From assembly GCF_011193355.1 (NCBI RefSeq), contig NZ_CP049780.1, forward strand, positions 4,601,085-4,665,084: 64,000 nucleotides of DNA, given 5' to 3'. The notes below the pieces were generated by a model. It searched no databases and was not told the origin of the DNA. It was given only the letters and a program-made list of their open reading frames with translations. The DNA comes from Streptomyces sp. JB150 (GTDB lineage: Bacteria; Actinomycetota; Actinomycetes; Streptomycetales; Streptomycetaceae). Every line of letters begins with the position of its first letter. Positions within the stretch are counted from its first letter, which is position 1. Positions 57,265 to 64,000 of the stretch are shown in pieces. Made by a program: the position numbers and the translations under genes.

Positions 57265-58008
57265 TCACTGCCCCCGCCCCGGGTCCCCGGGGTCCGGCAG
57301 CACCCGCGTCATCCCCGGCAGGAAGTCCGTGAACAGCTCGTGGACCTCGCGCACCAGGGGGCGCAGGACGCGGAAGCGGGCCAGGTACACACCGCGCGCG
57401 GTGAGCCGGGCGCCGCGTTCGGCGAGGCGGTAGCTGCGCTCGCGGCCCTCGGTGCGGTCGAAGATCCAGTACAGGCACAGGCCCATCTGGGCCAGCCACA
57501 TCAACTCGGGCAGGATCTCCCGCAGTTCCTCGGGGACCTTGGTCTTCGTGGCCCCGGCCAGCACCTGCCGGTGGACGCTGATGGCCTCCACGCGCGCGTG
57601 CTCCGACTCGGGGGAGAAGGGGCTGAGCGGGCTGTCCGGGTCGGCGGCGTTCTTGAAGAACTGCACCGCGAACTCGTGGTACGGCGTGGCCACGTCCAGC
57701 CACGCCTTCAGCACCCCCGCCAGCCGCGCCTCCAGGTCGGTCTCCCGCTCCAGGACGGGCCGGACCGCCGCCTGGTGGTCGGCGGCGATCCGGTCGTAGA
57801 AGCCCTGGATCAGGTGTTCCTTGCCGGCGAAGTAGTAGTAGGCGTTGCCGACGGAAACCCCGGCCTCCTGGGCGATGGCCCGCATCGTCGTCTTGTCGTA
57901 GCCGCGCTCCTGGAACAGCCGCATGGCCGTCTCCAGGATGAGCGCGCGGGTCTGCTCGGACTTGCTGGGCGCGTCGCCCGCACCGGGGCTGTCGTTCTTC
58001 GCAGGCAC
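57265..58008 (-). CDS. TetR-family regulator
   Basis: 247 residues from a GTG at 58008. HTH at about 20-65 (ALILETAMRLFQERGYDKTT, VSVGNAYYYFAGKEHLIQ). The C-terminal ligand domain is unassigned. TAGGCT ends six bases before the GTG, so it can be transcribed leaderless, and it also lies 29 bp after the DCC gene in the same direction. Probable repressor acting on the twin operators upstream of 59008. Confidence 0.88.
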   Translation of the reverse strand: MPAKNDSPGAGDAPSKSEQTRALILETAMRLFQERGYDKTTMRAIAQEAGVSVGNAYYYFAGKEHLIQGFYDRIAADHQAAVRPVLERETDLEARLAGVLKAWLDVATPYHEFAVQFFKNAADPDSPLSPFSPESEHARVEAISVHRQVLAGATKTKVPEELREILPELMWLAQMGLCLYWIFDRTEGRERSYRLAERGARLTARGVYLARFRVLRPLVREVHELFTDFLPGMTRVLPDPGDPGRGQ

Positions 58009-58037
58009 GCAAGGAGCCTAACCAGTGGGCGGGGTTG

Positions 58038-58604
58038 CTACGGACCGGTGGGGCAGGCCCCGCCGGCGCAGCCGGGCGGGTGGTACGACCAGCCGTGGCC
58101 CGGCTCGTACACCCAGCCGTCCGCACGGCGGTAGACCCTCCCGCCCCACTGCGCCCCGCCCCACTGCGCACCCCGCCACTTCGCCGCGGCCAGCACCGCG
58201 CCGCGGGCCAGCAGCCTCCCCGTCGGGGTGCTGAGGCGATGCGCGAGTCCCCGGTACTCGCGCAGCGCCCACAACGTCACGATCCACGCGGCCGGCCCCT
58301 GATACACCTGCCCGGCGTCCCCGACGACGGTGATCTCCTCCAGGGTGGCGCCGTGGTCCAGCGTGGGGTAGCGCCGCCGCGCCTCGGCCGACCCGGCGGG
58401 CAGCGGCTCCAGGGGGACCAGCTGGGGCCGGCGGACCAGCCAGTCGCGCAGGAAGGCGCACAGCGCGCACTCGGCGTCGTACAGCACGGTCAGCCGGCGG
58501 ACCGGGACGCGCGCGGCGTCCCGGCCGGCGGCGGGGGCGCCCACCGCGTCCCCCGCGCCACCCGTGCCGCCCGCGCCCCCGGTCACGGCGGTCACCGCCG
58601 TCAC
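58038..58604 (-). CDS. DCC1-like thiol-disulfide oxidoreductase family protein
   Basis: 188 residues from a GTG at 58604 overlapping the previous stop (GTGA). The family motif DxxCxxC is LYDAECALCAFLRDWL (about 41-56). The N-terminus is Gly/Ala-rich; the C-terminus has GAQWGGAQWGG and ends Cys-rich. DCC proteins are thioredoxin-like, function poorly known. Confidence 0.82.
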   Translation of the reverse strand: MTAVTAVTGGAGGTGGAGDAVGAPAAGRDAARVPVRRLTVLYDAECALCAFLRDWLVRRPQLVPLEPLPAGSAEARRRYPTLDHGATLEEITVVGDAGQVYQGPAAWIVTLWALREYRGLAHRLSTPTGRLLARGAVLAAAKWRGAQWGGAQWGGRVYRRADGWVYEPGHGWSYHPPGCAGGACPTGP

Positions 58605-59008
58605 GCCCCGGCCGTCGGAGCGGCCCAGCCCTGCGGCGCGACCGGCGGCACCTGCTCGCGCTCCATCACCCCGCGCCGCCGGATGCGGCTGAGCACGTAC
58701 ACGTTGCCCAGGTGCAGGACGCCCAGCACCAGCAGCACCACGCCGAGCTTGGTCGACAGCGTCTCGAAGATCCCGCGGGTGTCGGTGACGGTCTCGTCGC
58801 CGCCCAGGTAGAGCGCCACGAAGCCCAGGTTGACCAGGTAGAAGCCCACCACCAGCAGGTGGTTGACGGCGTCGGCGAGCTTTTCGTTGCCGTGCAGCAC
58901 GTCGGCGAGGAAGACCCGCCCGTTGCGGCTCAGCGTGCGGGCCACCCAGACGGTCAGGGCGATGCTCACCAGCAGGTAGATGACGTAGGCGACGACCGTA
59001 CGGTCCAT
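58601..59008 (-). CDS. Four-helix membrane protein of the TetR-controlled operon
   Basis: 135 residues from an ATG at 59008; a GTG at 59017 is also in frame, but the GAAAGG site nine bases from the ATG favours 59008. Three to four hydrophobic segments (about 5-25, 45-70, 85-105). I do not recognise a family. Its promoter is bracketed by two TTGAAC-type operators. Confidence 0.72.
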   Translation of the reverse strand: MDRTVVAYVIYLLVSIALTVWVARTLSRNGRVFLADVLHGNEKLADAVNHLLVVGFYLVNLGFVALYLGGDETVTDTRGIFETLSTKLGVVLLVLGVLHLGNVYVLSRIRRRGVMEREQVPPVAPQGWAAPTAGA

Positions 59009-59023
59009 GTCCCCCACCCTTTC

Positions 59024-59037
59024 TTGAACGCGTTCAA
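59024..59037. promoter_or_regulatory. TetR-type operator O1, TTGAACGCGTTCAA
   Basis: Perfect 14-bp palindrome between the transcription start and the ATG at 59008. Confidence 0.75.
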
Positions 59038-59053
59038 AACGCTGACAGGAGAG

Positions 59054-59082
59054 ACTGTAGACCTGTTTTTGAACGTGTTCAA
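59054..59082 (-). promoter_or_regulatory. Promoter TTGAAC-17-TACAGT with operator O2
   Basis: On the minus strand -35 TTGAAC (59082-59077), exactly 17 bases, -10 TACAGT (59059-59054). The -35 lies inside O2 (59069-59082, TTGAACGTGTTCAA), a one-base variant of O1 centred 45 bp away. Confidence 0.75.
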
Positions 59083-59116
59083 TCAGTGCGGGCGGCCTGC
59101 CGGTGTGACCCCCGCC

Positions 59117-59527
59117 TCAGGGGCGGCGCCCCAGTTCCGGCCGCTTGGCGTAGTCCGTCAGGCCGATGACGTTGCCCCAGGGGTCGGCGATCTCGACCGT
59201 CCACCCGGTGGCCGTGGCGAAGGGCCCCTCCCAGGGGGTGATTCCCGCGCCCAGCAGCCACTCCGCCGCGACCCGCGCGTCCGGCACCTCCAGCCAGACG
59301 CGCGGCGACGGCCACGGCGGCGGCCGGTGTCCCAGACCCTCCTCCTGCCGCAGCAGGATGCCGGGCGTCTCCCCGCCGGCCTTCAGCAGCGCGATACCGG
59401 CCTCGTCGAGCCGGAACCCGACCGTGAACCCGGCCCGCTCGTAGAACGCCACCGCCTCGGCGAGGTCCCCGACGGGCAGCAGCACGTTGTCGAAACCGAG
59501 CAGCTCGTACGACTGGTCATCTGACAT
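59117..59527 (-). CDS. VOC (glyoxalase/bleomycin resistance-like) superfamily protein
   Basis: 136 residues from the ATG at 59527. Two beta-alpha-beta-beta-beta modules: GFDNVLLPVGDLAEAVAFYE and WLEVPDARVAAEWLLGAGIT, ending IADPWGNVIGLTDY, the usual VOC close. No substrate can be assigned. TATTCT ends six bases before the ATG, so leaderless transcription is likely. Confidence 0.85.
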   Translation of the reverse strand: MSDDQSYELLGFDNVLLPVGDLAEAVAFYERAGFTVGFRLDEAGIALLKAGGETPGILLRQEEGLGHRPPPWPSPRVWLEVPDARVAAEWLLGAGITPWEGPFATATGWTVEIADPWGNVIGLTDYAKRPELGRRP

Positions 59528-59587
59528 ACCGTCAGAATAGGAGAGCGACCGAACATATCGGGTGATTGGCGCCCGGCCGGACACACG

Positions 59588-59625
59588 CGTGGGCCCCCGC
59601 TCCCAGGAGGGAACGGGGGCCCACG
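59588..59625. terminator. sdh operon terminator
   Basis: CGTGGGCCCCCG (59588-59599) pairs with CGGGGGCCCACG (59614-59625); inner TCCC/GGGA extends it. It lies 33 bp after the sdhB stop. Confidence 0.8.
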
Positions 59626-59658
59626 GTGCCGTGTGCCGGCCGAGCCGGCCCGCCGGGC

Positions 59659-60420
59659 TCAGTAGCGGCGCGTGATCAGCGCCCTCTTCACCTCGGCGAT
59701 GGCCTTCGTGACCTCGATACCGCGCGGGCAGGCGTCCGTGCAGTTGAAGGTCGTACGGCAGCGCCAGACGCCGTCCTTGTCGTTCAGGATCTCCAGGCGC
59801 TGCTCACCCGCCTCGTCACGCGAGTCGAAGATGAAGCGGTGCGCGTTGACGATGGCGGCCGGGCCGAAGTACTGGCCGTCGTTCCAGAACACCGGGCAGG
59901 ACGACGTGCACGCGGCGCACAGGATGCACTTGGTCGTGTCGTCGAAGCGCTCGCGGTCCTCGGCCGACTGCAGGCGCTCGCGCGTCGGCTCGTTGGTGTC
60001 CTTCGTGATCAGGAAGGGCATCACGTCCCGGTACGCCTGGAAGAACGGCTCCATGTCCACGACCAGGTCCTTCAGGACCGTCAGGCCCTTGATGGGCTCG
60101 ATCGTGATCGGCTTCTCGGGGTTGATGTCCTTGATCAGCGTCTTGCAGGCCAGACGGTTCTTGCCGTTGATCCGCATGGCGTCCGAACCGCAGATGCCGT
60201 GGGCGCAGGAGCGGCGGAAGGTGAGCGTGCCGTCCAGGTCCCACTTGATCTTGTGCAGGCCGTCGAGGACGCGCTCCTTGGGGTCGATCTCCAGCTGGAA
60301 GTCTTCCCAGGTCGCCTCCGCCGAGACCTCCGGGTTGAACCGGCGGACCCGGAAGGTGACGGTGATGTAGGGGGAGGCGGCGGAGGCCGCTTCCGCCTTG
60401 TCCAGGACAGGGGTAGCCAT
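59659..60420 (-). CDS. sdhB: Succinate dehydrogenase iron-sulfur subunit
   Basis: 253 residues from the ATG at 60420 overlapping the sdhA stop by one base pair set (ATGA). [2Fe-2S] ligands in RRSCAHGICGSDAMRINGKN..LAC; the [4Fe-4S]/[3Fe-4S] ligands in CILCAACTSSCPVF and CRTTFNCTDACPRGI. It carries electrons from SdhA to quinone at the membrane. Last gene of sdhCDAB. Confidence 0.97.
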   Translation of the reverse strand: MATPVLDKAEAASAASPYITVTFRVRRFNPEVSAEATWEDFQLEIDPKERVLDGLHKIKWDLDGTLTFRRSCAHGICGSDAMRINGKNRLACKTLIKDINPEKPITIEPIKGLTVLKDLVVDMEPFFQAYRDVMPFLITKDTNEPTRERLQSAEDRERFDDTTKCILCAACTSSCPVFWNDGQYFGPAAIVNAHRFIFDSRDEAGEQRLEILNDKDGVWRCRTTFNCTDACPRGIEVTKAIAEVKRALITRRY

Positions 60421-62174
60421 CAGTACTTACGCTCCATCGGCTGGTAGCGGGTCTGGACGACCGGCTTGTAGTCGAGACGGACGGTTTCCGACCCGTCGGC
60501 GCCGACCTCGCGGTACGCCATGGTGTGGCGCATGAAGTTGACGTCGTCGCGGTTCGGGTAGTCCTCGCGGTAGTGGCCGCCGCGGGACTCCTTGCGGGCC
60601 AGGGCGGAGACCGCCATGACCTCGGCCAGATCGAGCAGGTTGCCCAGCTCGATGGCCTCCAGCAGGTCCGTGTTGAACCGCTTGCCCTTGTCCTGGATCG
60701 CCACGTTCTTGTAGCGCTCCTTGAGCTCGGCGATCTTCTCGACTGCCGTCTTGATCGTCTGCTCGGTGCGGAACACCATGACGTTGGCGTCCATGGTCTC
60801 CTGCAGCTCACGGCGCAGGGTGGAGACCCGCTCGTTGCCGGTGGAGGTGCGCAGCCGCTCGATCTGCTCGACGACGAACGCCTCCGGGTTCTCCGGCAGC
60901 TCGACGAAGTCCGCCTTCTGGGAGTACTCGGCGGCGGCGATGCCCGCCCGCTTGCCGAACACGTTGATGTCCAGCAGCGAGTTGGTGCCCAGGCGGTTGG
61001 CGCCGTGCACCGACACGCAGGCGACCTCGCCGGCGGCGTACAGACCCGGCACGACGGTGGTGTTGTCGGCCAGCACCTCGCCCTGGACGTTGGTCGGGAT
61101 GCCGCCCATGGCGTAGTGCGCGGTGGGCTGGATCGGGATCGGGTCCGTGTACGGCTCGATGCCGAGGTACGTACGGGCGAACTCGGTGATGTCCGGGAGC
61201 TTGGCGTCCAGCTGCTCCGGCGGCAGGTGGGTGAGGTCCAGGTAGACGTGGTCGCCCTCGGGACCGCAGCCGCGGCCCTCCCGGATCTCGGTGTAGATGG
61301 AGCGGGAGACGACGTCACGGGACGCGAGGTCCTTCATGACCGGCGCGTACTTCTCCATGAAGCGCTCGCCGTCCTTGTTGCGCAGGATGCCGCCCTCACC
61401 GCGGGCACCCTCCGTCAGCAGGATGCCCATGCGCCAGATGCCGGTCGGGTGGAACTGGAAGAACTCCATGTCCTCCAGCGGGATGCCCCGCCGGTACACG
61501 GCGGCCTGGCCGTCACCGGTCAGCGTGTGCGCGTTGGACGTCACCTTGAAGAACTTGCCGCAGCCGCCGGAGGCGTAGATCACGGCCTTCGCCTGGAAGA
61601 CGTGGATCTCGCCGGTCGCCAGCTCGTAGGCGACGACACCGGCGGAGCGCTTGACGCCGTTCTCCTCGGTGATCAGCTGGTCCAGGACGTAGAACTCGTT
61701 GAAGAACTCCACGCCGTGCTTGACGCAGTTCTGGTACAGCGTCTGGAGGATCATGTGGCCGGTGCGGTCGGCCGCGTAGCAGGACCGGCGGACCGGCGCC
61801 TCGCCGTGGTTGCGGGAGTGACCGCCGAAGCGGCGCTGGTCGATCGTCCCGTTGGGCGTCCGGTTGAACGGCAGGCCCATCTTCTCCAGGTCGAGGACCG
61901 AGTCGATGGCCTCCTTCGCCAGGATCTCGGCGGCGTCCTGGTCGACCAGGTAGTCACCGCCCTTGACCGTGTCGAAGGTGTGCCACTCCCAGTTGTCCTC
62001 CTCCACGTTGGCCAGCGCCGCGGCCATGCCGCCCTGCGCGGCGCCCGTGTGGGAGCGGGTGGGGTACAGCTTGGTCAGGACCGCGGTGCGGCTGCGCTTC
62101 GTCGACTCGATGGCCGCGCGCATACCGGCGCCACCGGCGCCGACGATGACGGTGTCGTACTTGTGGATCTTCAT
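60420..62174 (-). CDS. sdhA: Succinate dehydrogenase flavoprotein subunit
   Basis: 584 residues from the ATG at 62174. FAD-binding [17 protein letters not shown], covalent-FAD histidine region [16 protein letters not shown], active-site [12 protein letters not shown] and [10 protein letters not shown], and [18 protein letters not shown]. It oxidises succinate to fumarate, following SucCD in the TCA cycle. Confidence 0.97.
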   Translation of the reverse strand: MKIHKYDTVIVGAGGAGMRAAIESTKRSRTAVLTKLYPTRSHTGAAQGGMAAALANVEEDNWEWHTFDTVKGGDYLVDQDAAEILAKEAIDSVLDLEKMGLPFNRTPNGTIDQRRFGGHSRNHGEAPVRRSCYAADRTGHMILQTLYQNCVKHGVEFFNEFYVLDQLITEENGVKRSAGVVAYELATGEIHVFQAKAVIYASGGCGKFFKVTSNAHTLTGDGQAAVYRRGIPLEDMEFFQFHPTGIWRMGILLTEGARGEGGILRNKDGERFMEKYAPVMKDLASRDVVSRSIYTEIREGRGCGPEGDHVYLDLTHLPPEQLDAKLPDITEFARTYLGIEPYTDPIPIQPTAHYAMGGIPTNVQGEVLADNTTVVPGLYAAGEVACVSVHGANRLGTNSLLDINVFGKRAGIAAAEYSQKADFVELPENPEAFVVEQIERLRTSTGNERVSTLRRELQETMDANVMVFRTEQTIKTAVEKIAELKERYKNVAIQDKGKRFNTDLLEAIELGNLLDLAEVMAVSALARKESRGGHYREDYPNRDDVNFMRHTMAYREVGADGSETVRLDYKPVVQTRYQPMERKY

Positions 62175-62193
62175 GATTCTCGCAGCCCCGTGC

Positions 62194-62670
62194 CTAGCGG
62201 ATGTTCGGGTCGAAGGTGAAGATCACCAGCGTGCCCAGCAGGATGGTGAACACCGTGGCGGTGTAGAGCAGGCCCTTGAGCCACAGCCGGGTGTTCGCGC
62301 GTTCCGCGTAGTCGTTGATGACCGTGCGCAGGCCGTTGGCGCCGTGCAGCATCGCCAGCCACAGCATCAGCAGGTCCCAGACCTGCCAGAACGGCGAGGC
62401 CCAGCGGCCGGCCACGAAGGCGAAGCCGATCTTGGAGACGCCTCCGTCCAGCACGAGCTGGATCAGCAGGTGGCCGATGACCAGGACGACCAGCACCACG
62501 CCGGACAGGCGCATGAAGAGCCAGGCCGCCAGCTCGAAGTTGCCCCGCGTGGACTTCGGGGTCTTCTTGGTGCGCTTGCGCGGCGCCTCGATGTACGGCG
62601 CGGGGTTGTCGACGCTGTAGCCGCCCTCGACGGGGCCAACGCCGGAAGCGGTGGTCTCAGTGGTGGACAT
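62194..62670 (-). CDS. sdhD: Succinate dehydrogenase membrane anchor subunit
   Basis: 158 residues from the ATG at 62670. A 45-residue hydrophilic N-terminus, then three membrane spans; heme-ligand type His in VIGHLLIQ and [16 protein letters not shown]. Anchors the complex with SdhC, whose gene ends 5 bp upstream. Confidence 0.93.
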   Translation of the reverse strand: MSTTETTASGVGPVEGGYSVDNPAPYIEAPRKRTKKTPKSTRGNFELAAWLFMRLSGVVLVVLVIGHLLIQLVLDGGVSKIGFAFVAGRWASPFWQVWDLLMLWLAMLHGANGLRTVINDYAERANTRLWLKGLLYTATVFTILLGTLVIFTFDPNIR

Positions 62671-62675
62671 GGGCG

Positions 62676-63056
62676 TCAGCTCCCGAACAGTTCACGAGCG
62701 GCGTGGCCGAGGACGGGGTAGATCGCCCCGATCATCAGCACGACCCAGATGCCTACGACGGTCCAGAGCATGTGCTTCTGGTAGCGGGGTCCCTTCGACC
62801 AGAAGTCGACGGCGATGACGCGGAGGCCGTTGAGCGCGTGGAAGAGGATGGCGGCGACGAGGCCGTACTCCAGCACGGCGACGATCGGCGTCTTGTAGGT
62901 GGCTACGACCTTGTCGTACGCCTCGGGGGAGACACGGACGAGTGCGGTGTCCAGCACGTGCACGAACAGGAAGAAGAAAATGAGGACGCCGGTGACTCGG
63001 TGAGCCACCCAGGACCACATTCCTTCCCGTCCGCGGTACAGCGTTCCAGCCGGCAC
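62676..63056 (-). CDS. sdhC: Succinate dehydrogenase cytochrome b556 subunit
   Basis: 126 residues from a GTG at 63056, chosen for GGAGG eight bases upstream and because VPAGTLYRGREGMWSWVAHR is the expected N-terminus. Three spans with HRVTGVLIFF, FHALNGLRVIAVDF. First gene of sdhCDAB. A TACGAT -10-like hexamer lies about 90 bp upstream (63142-63147, minus strand). Confidence 0.93.
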   Translation of the reverse strand: MPAGTLYRGREGMWSWVAHRVTGVLIFFFLFVHVLDTALVRVSPEAYDKVVATYKTPIVAVLEYGLVAAILFHALNGLRVIAVDFWSKGPRYQKHMLWTVVGIWVVLMIGAIYPVLGHAARELFGS

Positions 63057-63306
63057 GGAAGAACCCTCCGGGAGCGGGATTGGGGCCTGCCGGCTTCGGT
63101 GTCGGACGGGCCCGGCCGGGTACGGTCCACCGGCCCCCAGCATCGTAGCGACGGTTGCCTGTGGCGCTTACACGGGGCCTGTCGGTGTGATCAAACTGGC
63201 ACGCGGATGGGTGAGGTTCGGGGGGTCTGGGGTGATGGGCGCCGTTATGTGCCGGGTGCGGCACGTTGTGGCTGGTCGGGCCCACGTGGCGGCAGCCGCC
63301 TGCCGG

Positions 63307-63831
63307 TTACCGCCTCGCGCCGCTCAGGAGCTCGACCAGGCGTCCCTTCGCCAGGCGCCGGAGTTCGTCCACGACCAGGACCCGCTCCTCTTCCGGATCG
63401 TTCGCCAATCGTGACCGGATGGCCGTCAGGAGGTGATTGAGGGTTTCGTCCGCGGACGCGTTGTTCGCGTGGATGACAAATACGTGTCCGAATCGTGCCT
63501 CGTAAGCGGCGTACGCCGCGTTCAGGGCCGTGTGTGCCGCCTCGTACGTCCCCTCCGGGAGGACCGGCAGCGACTCCGTCGCCAGGGCCTCCGCCACCTC
63601 GCCCGGTGACAGGTCGTACGCCGCCTCGTCGGCCGCGGCCAGGAGGGAGTCCAGGTCGGGGTAGGGGCGGTGGGCGGTGACGCGGGTGGCCCAGTGGCGG
63701 CTGTGCAGGCAGGTGAGCAGGGTCTGCCGGGCGGATTCCGCGGGGGCGGTGTTGAAGGCGTCCAGCGGGGCACAGGTGCCGCGGGACTGTCCCGGTGGGG
63801 CGAGCCGGTCGGGGAGACGGGGCGCGGGCAG
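63307..63831 (-). CDS. UraD-like (OHCU decarboxylase fold) protein, start uncertain
   Basis: The frame is open on the minus strand from about 63860 to a stop at 63307 and resembles OHCU decarboxylase: CAPLDAFNTAPAESARQTLL, SRHWATRVTAHRPYPDLDSL, YEARFGHVFVIHANNASADE, LTAIRSRLANDPEEE. The usual catalytic HPRIG motif is absent: the matching place reads ATESLPVLPEG. No ATG, GTG or TTG covers the N-terminal part; a CTG at 63831 with GAGGA seven bases upstream would give 174 residues, the family length. The first standard start (GTG, 63597) would remove half the fold. A frameshift is an alternative. Confidence 0.6.
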   Translation of the reverse strand: MPAPRLPDRLAPPGQSRGTCAPLDAFNTAPAESARQTLLTCLHSRHWATRVTAHRPYPDLDSLLAAADEAAYDLSPGEVAEALATESLPVLPEGTYEAAHTALNAAYAAYEARFGHVFVIHANNASADETLNHLLTAIRSRLANDPEEERVLVVDELRRLAKGRLVELLSGARR

Positions 63832-63972
63832 CGTGGGTCCTCGAAGGAAGGTGTGAAAGTTGTGCCCTCACGTTATCGAGAGTGGTCACTGTGTGTCCGA
63901 CGGATGCCCGAATGTCACCCGGACGGGGAGGTTTAAGGGCCTCTCGTCGACGTACGCCGTCCGCTCCGGGCT

Positions 63973-63978
63973 TACGTT
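63973..63978 (+). promoter_or_regulatory. Leaderless promoter -10 (TACGTT)
   Basis: TACGTT six bases before a GTG at 63985. Confidence 0.45.
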
Positions 63979-63984
63979 GGCGGC

Positions 63985-64000
63985 GTGAGCCAGCACAGGC
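63985..64000 (+). CDS. Possible gene start at the right edge
   Basis: GTG AGC CAG CAC AGG (VSQHR) runs off the window. Called only because of the leaderless-type TACGTT-N6-GTG arrangement seen at several other genes here. Product unknown. Confidence 0.35.

Overview
The window reads as the conserved core of a Streptomyces chromosome. G+C is very high and third codon positions are almost all G or C. GTG and TTG starts are common, and many genes overlap by four bases (ATGA or GTGA). The gene order sucCD - purNH - folD - mdh - glyA - trpS - sdhCDAB matches, from memory, the SCO4800-SCO4859 stretch of S. coelicolor. No rRNA, tRNA, insertion sequence, phage gene or CRISPR array was seen.

Region by region. 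1-7984: a poorly understood six-gene cluster. A MoxR AAA ATPase, a small ORF, a DUF5682 protein and a VWA protein run right; a SWIM zinc-finger protein and a DUF5691 protein run left. Both arms start at matched promoters of the actinobacterial DNA-damage type (TTGTCAGTG-N8-TAnnnT). 8151-11773: two exported proteins, one built of about thirty 11-residue repeats. 12249-14342: sucCD, followed by a 23-bp tandem array. 14685-18316: an XRE/sigma-like membrane protein, a DUF6350 membrane protein whose C-terminal tail is broken by frameshifts, and a membrane protein. 18621-20821: purNH. 20883-24535: a small secreted protein, an FHA protein with a Ser/Thr kinase fused to a transglycosylase-like domain, and a YIP-type membrane protein. 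24785-27760: folD, a DUF3017 protein and an XRE/DUF2690 membrane regulator. 27761-28921: 1.1 kb of degenerate repeats before mdh. 30139-37360: choline to glycine betaine oxidation plus a betaine ABC importer, one operon. 37484-42314: AhpD-like/MocR divergent pair, a lipoprotein with a YgiC-like ATP-grasp enzyme, and rocD. 42425-43992: a ZTP riboswitch and glyA. 44026-46587: an ECF sigma factor, its likely anti-sigma partner and a predicted target gene. 46677-48652: trpS and a 2'-5' RNA ligase-like protein. 48730-53131: the decaprenylphosphoryl-arabinose set (DprE2, DprE1, PAP2, UbiA, GtrA). 53119-57180: YihY protein, D,D-carboxypeptidase, SCO4848-type protein and metallophosphoesterase. 57265-59527: a TetR regulon with twin operators, and a VOC protein. 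59659-63056: sdhBADC. 63307-63831: a UraD-like protein lacking its catalytic motif. A further gene probably begins at 63985.

How the genes work together. sucCD, mdh and sdhCDAB supply three TCA-cycle steps. purN, purH, folD and glyA form a one-carbon/purine group, and the ZTP riboswitch on glyA ties it to folate status. The betaine block makes and imports an osmoprotectant. The DprE1/E2-UbiA-PAP2-GtrA block matches the mycobacterial pathway for the lipid-linked arabinose donor, unexpected in a genus not known for arabinogalactan. Many genes have a -10 hexamer exactly 6 or 7 bases before the start codon, which indicates leaderless mRNAs.
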